Assembly (NCBI GenBank): GCA_016934095.1
Contig: JAFGTO010000457.1
Span: forward strand, 1-11,255
Direction of reading: 5' to 3'
From: Candidatus Glassiibacteriota bacterium
GTDB lineage: Bacteria > Gemmatimonadota > Glassbacteria > GWA2-58-10
DNA: 11,255 nucleotides
In this document: positions 1 to 7,509 of the stretch, in pieces
How positions within the stretch are numbered: position 1 is the first letter of the stretch
Layout of the letters: each line of letters begins with the position of its first letter
Notes under the pieces: generated by a model
Database searches by the model: none
Seen by the model: only the letters and a program-made list of their open reading frames with translations
What the model was told of the DNA's origin: nothing
Program-made: the position numbers and the translations under genes

Positions 1-396
1 GAGAAAATACATTTTCCTCCGGATTTGATTTACTTCTGAGCCTGCTCCGATTCTTGAAGTTATAAAATCGAGGTGATATTTTTATGAATAATTCGGGCTA
101 AATGTCTCGGGAATGTTCCAGGCAATAATTCGTGGGGCATCCTCTTTGGCAACGAGCATGCTGAAGGACACCCTAAGCCAGGTACCGATGCTGCAGAAGC
201 ATTTACTAGTTGACAAAAAATCAAATATGAGTAAAATAAGAAAAGCGATTCAAGTCTATTTGCGGCAGGAATAAACCGGGTTCGCGGAGGGTAGTCGAAA
301 TGTCTTAGAGGCGGAATAATTGGCTCTTATCTCTTGGAATACTTGGCTTGGACAGGTTGAGAGTTTCAGCGTATTTAAAAGACTGGAGATCAGGGT
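1..396. other. AT-rich upstream region without a convincing gene
   Basis: This stretch is clearly richer in A and T than the rest of the window. It holds a sigma70-like promoter (210-237) and the leader of the HDOD gene. Two tiny open frames are visible. A five-codon frame starts at ATG 84 behind a strong AGGTGA sequence (71-76). A 53-codon frame runs from ATG 113 to TAA 274, with no good ribosome binding site and with the promoter inside it. Neither resembles a family I recognise. It could be the decayed end of an older gene or simply intergenic DNA. I see no tRNA, riboswitch or CRISPR pattern in it. Confidence 0.55.
210..237 (+). promoter_or_regulatory. Sigma70-type promoter for the HDOD-kinase operon
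   Basis: A perfect TTGACA -35 box (210-215) is followed after a 16-base AT-rich spacer by TAAAAT (232-237), one base from the TATAAT consensus. Transcription would start near 244, giving a leader of about 150 bases before the ATG at 397. The match is unusually good for this window, and no other candidate of this quality was seen upstream of the operon. The long leader could carry control, but I recognise no known riboswitch in it. Confidence 0.55.
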
Positions 397-1269
397 ATGA
401 ATACTTACGGCGAGCAGCGAATCAGAGAGATAGTGGAGCTGGTAAACAGATCGGAAATATCCTCGATCAAGAAGACAGTAAAAGAGATATTGCAACTGAT
501 AATGGATGAGAATTCAAGTGCCAAGGACCTGAAAGACATAATCGAGAGGGATCCTCCGCTTTGTTCCAGACTTTTAAAGAGGGCCAATTCCGCCTCTTAC
601 GGTTACCCGAAGACAATCGGCGACATCCAGGAGGCCATAGTCTGTATCGGGTTCGATGCAGTCAAGGAGTTGGCTTTGAGCCAGAAAGTGTGCGAGCTTT
701 TCAAGAAAGATGACATCGTGAACGGTTATTCGCGGAAGGGCTTGTGGAAACACTGCTCCGCCGTGGCCATTTGCAGCAAGATGATTTACCGCAGGGAATT
801 TGGTGAGCATGGCGACAAAATCTACGTGGCGGGCCTTTTGCACGACCTTGGTATTATTGTCGAGGACCAGTTCTTTCAATGGCACTTTGAGCAGGCGCTG
901 GAAAAAGCCTGCCTGGAGAATACCAACCTGTCCCTGGTCGAAAAGGAGTTTTTACTGGTCGACCACACTGAGATCGGCCGGGCGATTGCGGAAGACTGGG
1001 ATTTTCCGGAGGAGCTGGGCGCAGCCCTCGGCTTCCATCACCAGCCGGACCTCGCCCCGGAGGATTTCGAGCGGAACGTTCTGACCGTTTTTGTTGCCGA
1101 CTATATCTGCCAGAGGGAAAAGATCGGTTACGGCGATGCTCCTTATACCGATGAGGCTTTGTTCCGCAGTTGCCTGGTTGAATTGGATGTCAGGGAGAAA
1201 GCCCTTGGAATTATCTTGGAAGAGCTCAAAGAAGAGATCCACAAACTGGAACAAACCGACTGGTTCTGA
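397..1269 (+). CDS. HDOD domain protein (signalling)
   Basis: A 290-residue soluble protein made mostly of one HDOD domain, a relative of the HD phosphohydrolase fold used in bacterial signalling, often next to or fused to kinases and cyclic-di-GMP proteins. Residues 20-100 form the helical N-terminal half typical of the family, including IIERDPPLCSRLLKRANSA (49-67) and the IxEAIxxIGFDAVKELAL segment (77-94). Residues 110-220 carry the HD-like core: His119, VAGLLHDLG with His149/Asp150, DHTEIG around His190, and FHH at 213-215. Most HDOD proteins are thought to be non-catalytic, so the retained His/Asp residues do not prove enzyme activity. The start is supported by GGAG (385-388) eight bases upstream. 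The stop lies two bases before the start of the hybrid kinase, so the two are almost surely co-transcribed and translationally coupled. The family call is firm; the specific role is unknown. Confidence 0.9.
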   Translation: MNTYGEQRIREIVELVNRSEISSIKKTVKEILQLIMDENSSAKDLKDIIERDPPLCSRLLKRANSASYGYPKTIGDIQEAIVCIGFDAVKELALSQKVCELFKKDDIVNGYSRKGLWKHCSAVAICSKMIYRREFGEHGDKIYVAGLLHDLGIIVEDQFFQWHFEQALEKACLENTNLSLVEKEFLLVDHTEIGRAIAEDWDFPEELGAALGFHHQPDLAPEDFERNVLTVFVADYICQREKIGYGDAPYTDEALFRSCLVELDVREKALGIILEELKEEIHKLEQTDWF

Positions 1270-1271
1270 AC

Positions 1272-3005
1272 ATGTCCCGGAAAAAATTGCTGGATATTAT
1301 CGATACGCTGGAGATCAGGTTAAAGCACCTGAGGAACGATTATCTCCTGACTAAAGATGAGTACGAGGATACGACGAGGAAATACCTCGAGATTCTTGCC
1401 GAGCTCAAAGATAAGAACCGGCAGCTGCTTGACTTTCAGAGGAATCTTGAGGAGACAGTCTCCCGGCGCACCGAGCAGTTGGAACAGACGAAGAAAATTT
1501 TGCAGCAGAAGAGTGAAGAGCTGCAGATTATGGTGGATTCCTCACCTTCGATGATCTTCTATAAAGACAACCTGGGCCGCTATGTAAGGGTCAACAAAGC
1601 TTTTTCCGATTTGATAGGATTCCCCTTGAAGAAAATAACAGGCAAGACCGATGCAGAACTTTTTCCCGGGGAAGCGAAGCATTTCGCACAGGACGATGTG
1701 AGAGTAGTTCAGACTGGAAAGCGGGTAGTGAATAAAGAGGTAACTTTGAAAACGAAAAAAGGTGAAAGATTTCTACTGGTCGACAAGATACCTTTCCGGA
1801 ATGCTGACGGTGAGATTATCGGGATTATCGGTTTCGCCCTGGATGTTACCGAGCGGAGACAATTGGAAGAGGAGCAGAACAAGGCCAGTAAAATCGAGAC
1901 GATAGGCATTCTCGCCGGCGGGATCGCTCACGACTTCAATAACATCTTGACATCGGTAATGATGAACATCTCTCTGGCGAATATCTATACCAAGAAAAAC
2001 AAGCTGGTCAAGGCAAAATTGATGGAAGCGGAAAAAGCCGCACTGCGGGCAGGTGAATTAACCAAACAACTGCTCACTTTTTCCAAGGGCGGAGCTCCGA
2101 TAAAGAAAGCCGTGTCTCTCGGAGCGCTGCTCAAAGAGTCCTCCGGTTTTGCGCTGAGAGGGTCCAACGTGAAATGCAGCTGCACTTTTGCCGAAGGTCT
2201 TTGGGCTGCAGAGGCTGACGAGGGACAGATCATCCAGGTCATCAACAACCTGATTATCAATGCCGACCAGGCCATGCCGGAAGGTGGAACCATCAGGCTG
2301 AGGGCCGAAAATGTCAGACTCGGGCCGGGAGATAACCCGGCTTCACCGGAGGGCAGGTTTGTCAGGATAGTGGTTGAGGATGAAGGCTGCGGGATACCTA
2401 GAGAGAACCTGCCAAAAATATTCGATCCCTATTTTACCACCAAGAAAGAGGGCAGCGGCCTGGGGCTTGCCTCATCCTATTCCATAATCGAGAAACACGG
2501 CGGGCACATCGAGGTCGATTCGGAGCTCGGTGTCGGTACCAGGTTTCAGGTTTTTCTTCCCGCTGCTTCCGGACAGCCCGGGCGTAAAAAAGATGTCCAG
2601 CGGCAACTGCTGGGTGAGAAGGGGAAAATCCTGATTATGGACGATGACCTGGCGATCAGGAGTGTCGTGGCGGAGATGCTGAAGCTTATCGGCCACGAGG
2701 TGGAAGCAGTCGGCGACGGGATGGAAGCCGTAGAGTCATACAAAAAGGCGAAAGATTCCTCCAAGCCTTTCGATGCTGTAATCATGGACTTGACCATCCC
2801 GGGAGCCCAGGGAGGCAAGGAAGCGATCAGGAAATTGCTCGAGATAGACCCTGAAGTCAAAGCGATCGTTTCGAGCGGCTATGCAGAGGACCCGGTATTG
2901 TCGGAGTTCAGGAAGTATGGTTTCAGCGGCATTGTCCCCAAGCCGTACAGACTGGAAAAACTCAAGGAAGTATTATCCGAGGTCATCGGGGTACGGGGCA
3001 AGTAA
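1272..3005 (+). CDS. Soluble PAS hybrid sensor histidine kinase with C-terminal receiver
   Basis: A 577-residue two-component hybrid kinase. Residues 1-85 are a charged, probably coiled-coil segment. Residues 85-195 are a PAS sensor domain ending in the usual DVTERRQLEEE linker. The dimerisation and phospho-acceptor region has GGIAHDFNNIL with His220. The ATPase domain shows the N box (NNLIINAD, 325-332), the G1 box DEGCGIP from 370, the F box FDPYFTTK and the G2 box GSGLGL from 394. A receiver domain (about 453-575) has the acidic cluster Asp457-459, phospho-acceptor Asp506, Ser534 and Lys557, so phosphotransfer from His220 to Asp506 is possible. The HDFNN form of the H box is typical of the NtrB-like HisKA group. 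There is no membrane segment or signal peptide, so it should sense a cytoplasmic cue. No output domain follows the receiver, so a further partner is expected. No clear ribosome binding site precedes ATG 1272; translation probably depends on coupling to the HDOD gene two bases upstream. Confidence 0.92.
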   Translation: MSRKKLLDIIDTLEIRLKHLRNDYLLTKDEYEDTTRKYLEILAELKDKNRQLLDFQRNLEETVSRRTEQLEQTKKILQQKSEELQIMVDSSPSMIFYKDNLGRYVRVNKAFSDLIGFPLKKITGKTDAELFPGEAKHFAQDDVRVVQTGKRVVNKEVTLKTKKGERFLLVDKIPFRNADGEIIGIIGFALDVTERRQLEEEQNKASKIETIGILAGGIAHDFNNILTSVMMNISLANIYTKKNKLVKAKLMEAEKAALRAGELTKQLLTFSKGGAPIKKAVSLGALLKESSGFALRGSNVKCSCTFAEGLWAAEADEGQIIQVINNLIINADQAMPEGGTIRLRAENVRLGPGDNPASPEGRFVRIVVEDEGCGIPRENLPKIFDPYFTTKKEGSGLGLASSYSIIEKHGGHIEVDSELGVGTRFQVFLPAASGQPGRKKDVQRQLLGEKGKILIMDDDLAIRSVVAEMLKLIGHEVEAVGDGMEAVESYKKAKDSSKPFDAVIMDLTIPGAQGGKEAIRKLLEIDPEVKAIVSSGYAEDPVLSEFRKYGFSGIVPKPYRLEKLKEVLSEVIGVRGK

Positions 3006-3080
3006 ACCCCGGTGAGAATGAACCGGGCCAAACGACTGCCGGGCCGCTCCCGGCCGGTCGGGACCCGCGAGGATTACTGA
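3006..3080 (+). other. Two GC-rich hairpins between kinase and nadE
   Basis: Two perfect short stems lie in this 75-base gap: CCCGGT (3008-3013) pairs with ACCGGG (3022-3027), and GCCGGG (3038-3043) pairs with CCCGGC (3049-3054) around a five-base loop. Neither is followed by a T run, so they are not standard intrinsic terminators; they could be mRNA-stabilising or Rho-pausing structures. The nadE ribosome binding site GAGGA (3069-3073) follows. Confidence 0.5.
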
Positions 3081-4805
3081 ATGAGACTGAGACTGGCTCT
3101 GGCCCAGATAAACACCACGGTCGGCGACCTGGCGGGTAACCGGGACCTTATCCTGGCCCGCCTGGAGGAAGCCCGCCGGCGGAAAGCCGATATCGTGGTC
3201 TTCCCTGAGATGGCGGTTACCGGGTACCCCCCGGAAGACCTCCTGCTGAAACCGGACTTCGTCAGCGGGGCGATGCGCACTCTGGAAGAGATCGTCCCGG
3301 CCACCAGGGGCCTGACTGCAGTAGTGGGTACGGCCTATGTCGAAGGCGATTTGTTCAATTCCGCCGCCGTGCTGCACGACGGCCGTCTCGCCGGAGTGTA
3401 CCATAAACAGCTCCTGCCTAATTACGGAGTTTTCGATGAAAACCGCTATTTCCAGTCCGGGTCCAAGCGGATGGTTTTTTTCCGTAACGGCGTGGCTTTC
3501 GGCGTGAGTGTCTGCGAGGATATCTGGTATCCGGACGGGCCGCCTGAAGCCCAGGCCGGCCAGGCAGGGGCGGAGCTGCTGATCAACATCTCCTCTTCCC
3601 CTTATTATATGGGAAAAGGGCGTAACCGCGAGCGCATGCTTGCGACCCGGGCCTCCGATAACAATGCTTTCGTCGCCTACTGCAACCTGGTGGGAGGCCA
3701 GGATGAGCTTGTTTTCGACGGTCAGAGCCTGATCTGCGGGCCTGGCGGCGAAACAGTTTTCAGGGGCAGGCAGTTCGAGGAAGAGCTGTCAATAGTCGGC
3801 CTCGACTTTACCGAGGTGTTCCGCCGGCGGCTGTTCGACCCGCGGCTGAGGAAGGCGGGCAGGAAAGGCCGTGATGACTTCGAGCGGATAGAGTTGCCCG
3901 GACTGCAGGTTAAAGACGGAGGCGACTTCGAGGCTCCCGTGTCCACCGAGCCGCTGGAGCGGATCGCGGAAGTATACCGGGCACTGGTCCTGGGGACCCG
4001 TGATTACGTGAGTAAAAACAACTTCAGTAAGGTCGTGATCGGCCTTTCGGGAGGAATTGACAGCTCCCTGACCGCGGCAGTGGCTGCCGATGCCCTGGGT
4101 CCGGAAAATGTCTCCGGCATCTCCATGCCCACCCGCTACTCGTCCACCCACAGTGTCGAGGATGCCGAACAGCTCGCGCACAACCTCGGGTTACACTACA
4201 AGAAAGTGCCGATTGAAAATATCTTTCAGGTCTTTCTGGATGTCCTTACTCCGGAATTTAAAGGCCGCGAGCCGGATGTAACCGAAGAAAACATCCAGGC
4301 CCGCATCCGCGGCATCGTCCTGATGGCTTTTTCCAATAAATTCGGCTGGCTGGTGCTGACCACAGGCAACAAGAGCGAGATAGGGGTAGGTTACTCCACT
4401 CTCTATGGCGATACCGCCGGCGGCTTTGCGGTTATCAAGGATGTCCCCAAGACCCTGGTTTATGAGCTCTGCCGTTACCGTAACACTCTGGCCGGCAGCC
4501 AGGTGATCCCCGCACGGGTACTGGAAAAACCGCCCTCGGCCGAGCTGCGGCCAGGCCAGCAGGACAGCGACTCGCTGCCGGACTATGCACTGCTCGACCC
4601 CATCCTCAATGCCTGCGTGGAGGAAAGCTGCAGCCCGTCCGATATTGTCCGGCGGGGCTTTGATGAGGACACGGTGCGCCGGGTGATCAAGATGCTGGAC
4701 AGCAACGAGTACAAGCGCAGGCAAAGCCCGCCGGGAGTAAAAATCACTCCGAGGGCGTTCGGCAAGGATTGGCGGTTGCCCATAACCAACCGGTACCGCA
4801 CCTGA
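3081..4805 (+). CDS. nadE: Glutamine-dependent NAD+ synthetase
   Basis: A 574-residue cytosolic enzyme that makes NAD+ from nicotinic acid adenine dinucleotide (deamido-NAD+), ATP and glutamine, the last step of NAD synthesis. The N-terminal nitrilase-type glutaminase domain (about 1-260) has the full Glu-Lys-Cys triad: Glu43 in FPEMAVTGYP, Lys109 in YHKQLLPNYGVFDE, and Cys145 in SVCEDIWYPDGP. The C-terminal synthetase domain (about 295-574) has the ATP pyrophosphatase loop SGGIDSS (323-329) and the TTGNKSE (427-433) and YGDTAGGF (442-449) segments involved in substrate binding. Both domains are complete and the length is normal for the two-domain form, so it can use glutamine rather than free ammonia. 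The ATG has GAGGA seven bases upstream. It lies 75 bases after the kinase, with an intrinsic terminator after it, so it may be read with the signalling pair or from its own promoter. Nothing links its function to the neighbours. Confidence 0.96.
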   Translation: MRLRLALAQINTTVGDLAGNRDLILARLEEARRRKADIVVFPEMAVTGYPPEDLLLKPDFVSGAMRTLEEIVPATRGLTAVVGTAYVEGDLFNSAAVLHDGRLAGVYHKQLLPNYGVFDENRYFQSGSKRMVFFRNGVAFGVSVCEDIWYPDGPPEAQAGQAGAELLINISSSPYYMGKGRNRERMLATRASDNNAFVAYCNLVGGQDELVFDGQSLICGPGGETVFRGRQFEEELSIVGLDFTEVFRRRLFDPRLRKAGRKGRDDFERIELPGLQVKDGGDFEAPVSTEPLERIAEVYRALVLGTRDYVSKNNFSKVVIGLSGGIDSSLTAAVAADALGPENVSGISMPTRYSSTHSVEDAEQLAHNLGLHYKKVPIENIFQVFLDVLTPEFKGREPDVTEENIQARIRGIVLMAFSNKFGWLVLTTGNKSEIGVGYSTLYGDTAGGFAVIKDVPKTLVYELCRYRNTLAGSQVIPARVLEKPPSAELRPGQQDSDSLPDYALLDPILNACVEESCSPSDIVRRGFDEDTVRRVIKMLDSNEYKRRQSPPGVKITPRAFGKDWRLPITNRYRT

Positions 4806-5021
4806 CGCCCGCCCGCGGACCGTTACCTTCGTACCGGGACTTCAATGCTAGCCTGCAAATGCTGCACCGTTGCGGATCTGCTTACCATAAGATCAATATT
4901 TCATCTGATATGAAAACTTACTCCCTGGACTCCTGACAGGTCGGGGAGTTTTTTATTCGGGCAGGCAGGAAAAAGCAGGGATGAGATTGCCGTACCTGCT
5001 GAAACTGCCGGGAGGGAAGAT
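4806..5021 (+). other. Intergenic region between nadE and the membrane-protein pair
   Basis: This 216-base gap holds the nadE terminator (4920-4956) and the strong ribosome binding site GGAGG (5011-5015) of the next gene. A possible weak promoter, TTACCA and TGATAT separated by 18 bases, lies at about 4882-4911, but it would be upstream of the terminator. No open frame or known RNA is evident. Confidence 0.4.
4920..4956 (+). terminator. Rho-independent terminator after nadE
   Basis: ACTCCC (4920-4925) pairs with GGGAGT (4944-4949). The stem can be extended inside by GAC/GTC and closed by a small loop. A run of six T starting at 4949, then ATT, follows at once. This is the standard form of an intrinsic terminator. 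It lies 115 bases after the nadE stop and about 65 bases before the next start, so it separates nadE from the downstream pair. It could also act as an attenuator for those genes if transcription begins upstream of it. Confidence 0.75.
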
Positions 5022-7442
5022 TTGGGAAACGCGGCTCTCTTTCGCAGGAAACAGCATCTTCTGACCGCCCTGTTCATCCTGGCGTTCATGACTGTCTTGT
5101 TGCGCAATGCCTGGTTAAGCGACGATGCCTACATCACCTTCAGGACAGTGGATAATTTTATCAATGGCTACGGTCTGACCTGGAACGTCGGGGAAAGAGT
5201 CCAGGCCTTCACCCATCCGCTGTGGCTGTTTCTTGTGTCGATATGCTATTTTTGCACCCGGGAAATTTACTACACCAGCATTTTTCTATCCTGCGCCATA
5301 ACTCTTTGCACTGTAGTCGTATTCGCTTTCCGGGCGGCCGGGTCCTCCAGGTCTGCGGTACTGGGGATCTGTCTGCTCGTGCTTTCCAAGGCCTTTGTCG
5401 ACTACTCCACCTCGGGCCTGGAGAATGCGCTGACACACCTGCTGCTCGTGCTTTTCCTGATGGTTTTCCTGGAAGGCGGGATTAATTCACGCAAGCTGCT
5501 GCTCCTGTCGCTGATCGCCGCGTTCGGCCTGGTCAACAGGATGGATACGGCCCTGCTCTTCGTACCCGTCATCATTTATGCAACGGTCGAGGTACGCCGG
5601 GTACGGGCTGTCTATTCAATATTGGCCGGCCTGACGCCGTTCCTGTTCTGGGAAGCTTTTTCATGGTTTTATTACGGCTTCTTTTTCCCCAACACTGCCT
5701 ACGCCAAGCTGAACACCGGTATCCGTGCCTTGCCCCTGATCGTCCAAGGTCTTTATTACCTGCGGAATTCGATCATGACAGACCATCTGACCCTGGCGGT
5801 AATTGCGGCCGGACTGCTGGCCTTCCTGGTGAACAGGGATAAGAGGATGGTCCCTGTCGCAGCCGGGATAATACTTTACCTGATGTATGTGGTGAAGATC
5901 GGCGGCGACTTCATGAGCGGACGTTTCCTTGCGGCGCCGTTTCTCTGCGCGGTAGTGCTGCTGTCGCGCTGCGAGGTGCTGTTCTCCGGCAGGCTGTCCT
6001 ATGCGGGGGCCTGGGGCGTGGCTTTGCTGCTCGGACTGAGCACTCCCAACCCTCCGGTGCTGAGCGGCGCTGACTACGGGAAAAACCGGGATGACCGGCT
6101 GATTAAACAGGGGATCTGCGATGAGCGCGCTTATTACTACCAGTGGACCGGCCTGCTGAACTCAGGCAGGGAAGGACCCTGGCCTGCCGGAGACTGGGCG
6201 GACCAGGGGAGGGAGCTGCGCAAAAAGCGAGAAAAATTCCTCATGAAGAATAATATCGGTATGGTGGGCTTCTTTGCCGGCCCGCACCTGTACCTCCTCG
6301 ACCCGATGGCCCTGGCCGACCCGCTGCTGGCCCGGCTGCCTGCAATGGATACCGAAAACTGGCGCATAGGGCATTTCGAGAGGTGGGTCCCCGGGGGCTA
6401 TCCCGAAACTTTACAGACGGGCCGCCACAGGATCGAGGACCCCGCTCTGGCAGAATACTATGATAAGCTCACCACGGTCGTCCACGGCGACCTTTTCAGC
6501 CCGGCTCGGCTCAGGGAAATCTGGAGCTTCCTCTCAGGTAATAACGACTCCCTCATCCGGCAATACAAACAGAGATTCAAGCTGGTGCGGGTCGATGGCG
6601 CGCTTTTCGACCCGGCGAGCCGGGCTTTCGACTATATAAGCCGCTGTCTCCGCTATGACCGCAATAATATGCCGGACAGCTCGTACCTAGTCCATCTCGA
6701 GATGCAGCACCGGGGCATAGAGCCGGGCCTCCAGGAAAGAGAGCAATGGGGCAAAGCCATGCTGCCCTATATGCATCGGCACTATGAAAACCTGGGCAAA
6801 GATTCGGCACTGCTGTGGGATTTATTGGTCGTGCTGCGTTATTACTGGATCGTGCCGGGCAATGAAGAAGTCGCCGGGGGACTGTACATGAGTATGCTCG
6901 GTGAATTGATTAATCATCAGACGCTGAATATATTAACGGAATATATCGTGGGGTTCGATCAGCAGGCCCTGTGGGTGGAATCAGCAGAGAGGGCTCTCAG
7001 ACTGGCCGAAAACGGCGATGAGATCCGGACCGTGCTGATCAACCTTGCCGGCTATTATGACATCACCGGTTTCCCGGACAGCGCCTCGGTATCATACCTG
7101 CGGATACGGCGAAGAGGTATTGACCTTTCCGCCACACAGAAGAGCGAATGGCTGAGCGCGATGGAAAGCCGGGCGGCTGTCTTCAGGGAAGAGCTGGCCC
7201 GCAGTCCGTCGGATGTCGGTTACCTGGTTTTCTTCCTGCGCTATTACTGGTTAAAACAGGACAGCGAAGGCCTGAGAGAGATCTCCGAGCGCATACTGTC
7301 GGGCGATTTTTCACCATCCGGACGGCGGCGCCTGCTCGAAATGGCCGGGGCCTTAGGATATCGGCGCTTGCTCGACCGGATGCAGCGGCCGGCCGCCGGA
7401 AGGAACCCCGGGGAGCCGGGCTTGAGAGAACCGGCCCGTTGA
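5022..7442 (+). CDS. GT-C membrane glycosyltransferase, AftB-like, with extra repeat tail
   Basis: An 806-residue integral membrane protein. Residues 12-29 form the first membrane helix. The following extracytoplasmic loop carries SDDAYITFR (33-41) and NGYGLTWN.GERVQAFTHPLW, the hallmark of GT-C transferases that use polyprenyl-phosphate sugars; Asp34/Asp35 are the likely catalytic acidic pair. About 11 to 13 hydrophobic helices reach to about residue 345. Residues 447-505 (WRIGHFERWVPGGYPETL, then YYDKL, then LFSPARLREIW) resemble the extracytoplasmic part of AftB-type arabinofuranosyltransferases, as I recall that family. The specific sugar is unknown. Residues 540-800 hold two copies of a module (from Pro551 and Pro685) that also occurs in the next gene. 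The start is TTG, supported by GGAGG (5011-5015) six bases upstream; the first in-frame ATG falls at residue 23, inside the membrane helix. The next gene follows after 67 bases on the same strand. GT-C membership is fairly firm; AftB-like is a recollection-based call. Confidence 0.75.
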   Translation: MGNAALFRRKQHLLTALFILAFMTVLLRNAWLSDDAYITFRTVDNFINGYGLTWNVGERVQAFTHPLWLFLVSICYFCTREIYYTSIFLSCAITLCTVVVFAFRAAGSSRSAVLGICLLVLSKAFVDYSTSGLENALTHLLLVLFLMVFLEGGINSRKLLLLSLIAAFGLVNRMDTALLFVPVIIYATVEVRRVRAVYSILAGLTPFLFWEAFSWFYYGFFFPNTAYAKLNTGIRALPLIVQGLYYLRNSIMTDHLTLAVIAAGLLAFLVNRDKRMVPVAAGIILYLMYVVKIGGDFMSGRFLAAPFLCAVVLLSRCEVLFSGRLSYAGAWGVALLLGLSTPNPPVLSGADYGKNRDDRLIKQGICDERAYYYQWTGLLNSGREGPWPAGDWADQGRELRKKREKFLMKNNIGMVGFFAGPHLYLLDPMALADPLLARLPAMDTENWRIGHFERWVPGGYPETLQTGRHRIEDPALAEYYDKLTTVVHGDLFSPARLREIWSFLSGNNDSLIRQYKQRFKLVRVDGALFDPASRAFDYISRCLRYDRNNMPDSSYLVHLEMQHRGIEPGLQEREQWGKAMLPYMHRHYENLGKDSALLWDLLVVLRYYWIVPGNEEVAGGLYMSMLGELINHQTLNILTEYIVGFDQQALWVESAERALRLAENGDEIRTVLINLAGYYDITGFPDSASVSYLRIRRRGIDLSATQKSEWLSAMESRAAVFREELARSPSDVGYLVFFLRYYWLKQDSEGLREISERILSGDFSPSGRRRLLEMAGALGYRRLLDRMQRPAAGRNPGEPGLREPAR
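6672..6983 (+). repeat. C-terminal module, copy A (in the GT-C protein)
   Basis: At protein level, residues 551 to about 654 of the GT-C protein begin with PDS, have RGI at positions 14-16 of the module, EQW ending at 26, and LRYYW ending at residue 609. Copy B in the same protein has PDS, RGI, SEW and LRYYW at identical spacing (58 residues from Pro to the last Trp in both), so the alignment needs no gap over the first 60 residues. The relation is in the protein; the DNA is not visibly conserved. The outer boundary is approximate. Confidence 0.6.
7074..7388 (+). repeat. C-terminal module, copy B (in the GT-C protein)
   Basis: Residues 685 to about 789 of the GT-C protein form the second copy of the module, starting at PDSASV, with RGI, SEW and VFFLRYYWL (735-744, Trp743). 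It sits next to the C-terminus, which ends in a short low-complexity Pro/Gly/Arg tail. It is the copy closest to the one in the downstream protein, sharing (L)VFFLR(Y/F)Y and the preceding helix LAxxYDxxGxPDSA. The outer boundary is approximate. Confidence 0.6.
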
Positions 7443-7509
7443 ACCGGGAGCCTCCCGGCCGGCTGAGCCTCCCTTTCATTGCTGTTTCCGACTTAAGGGA
7501 AATCTTTGG
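7443..7509 (+). other. Short intergenic hairpin between the two membrane-protein genes
   Basis: CCGGGA (7444-7449) pairs with TCCCGG (7453-7458) around a three-base loop, one base after the stop codon of the GT-C gene. No T run follows, so it is not a standard terminator. It resembles the hairpins in other gaps of this window. AGGGA (7496-7500) is the likely ribosome binding site of the next gene, nine bases from its ATG. Co-transcription of the two genes is likely. Confidence 0.45.

Noticed and set aside
113..274. A 53-codon frame treated as a real gene
   Set aside because: It has no good ribosome binding site or known motif, and the likely promoter of the next operon lies inside it; it is kept only as a low-interest note.
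4191..4724. A 177-residue minus-strand open frame opposite nadE
   Set aside because: It lies fully inside the clear NAD synthetase gene, and its composition is that of an antisense shadow.
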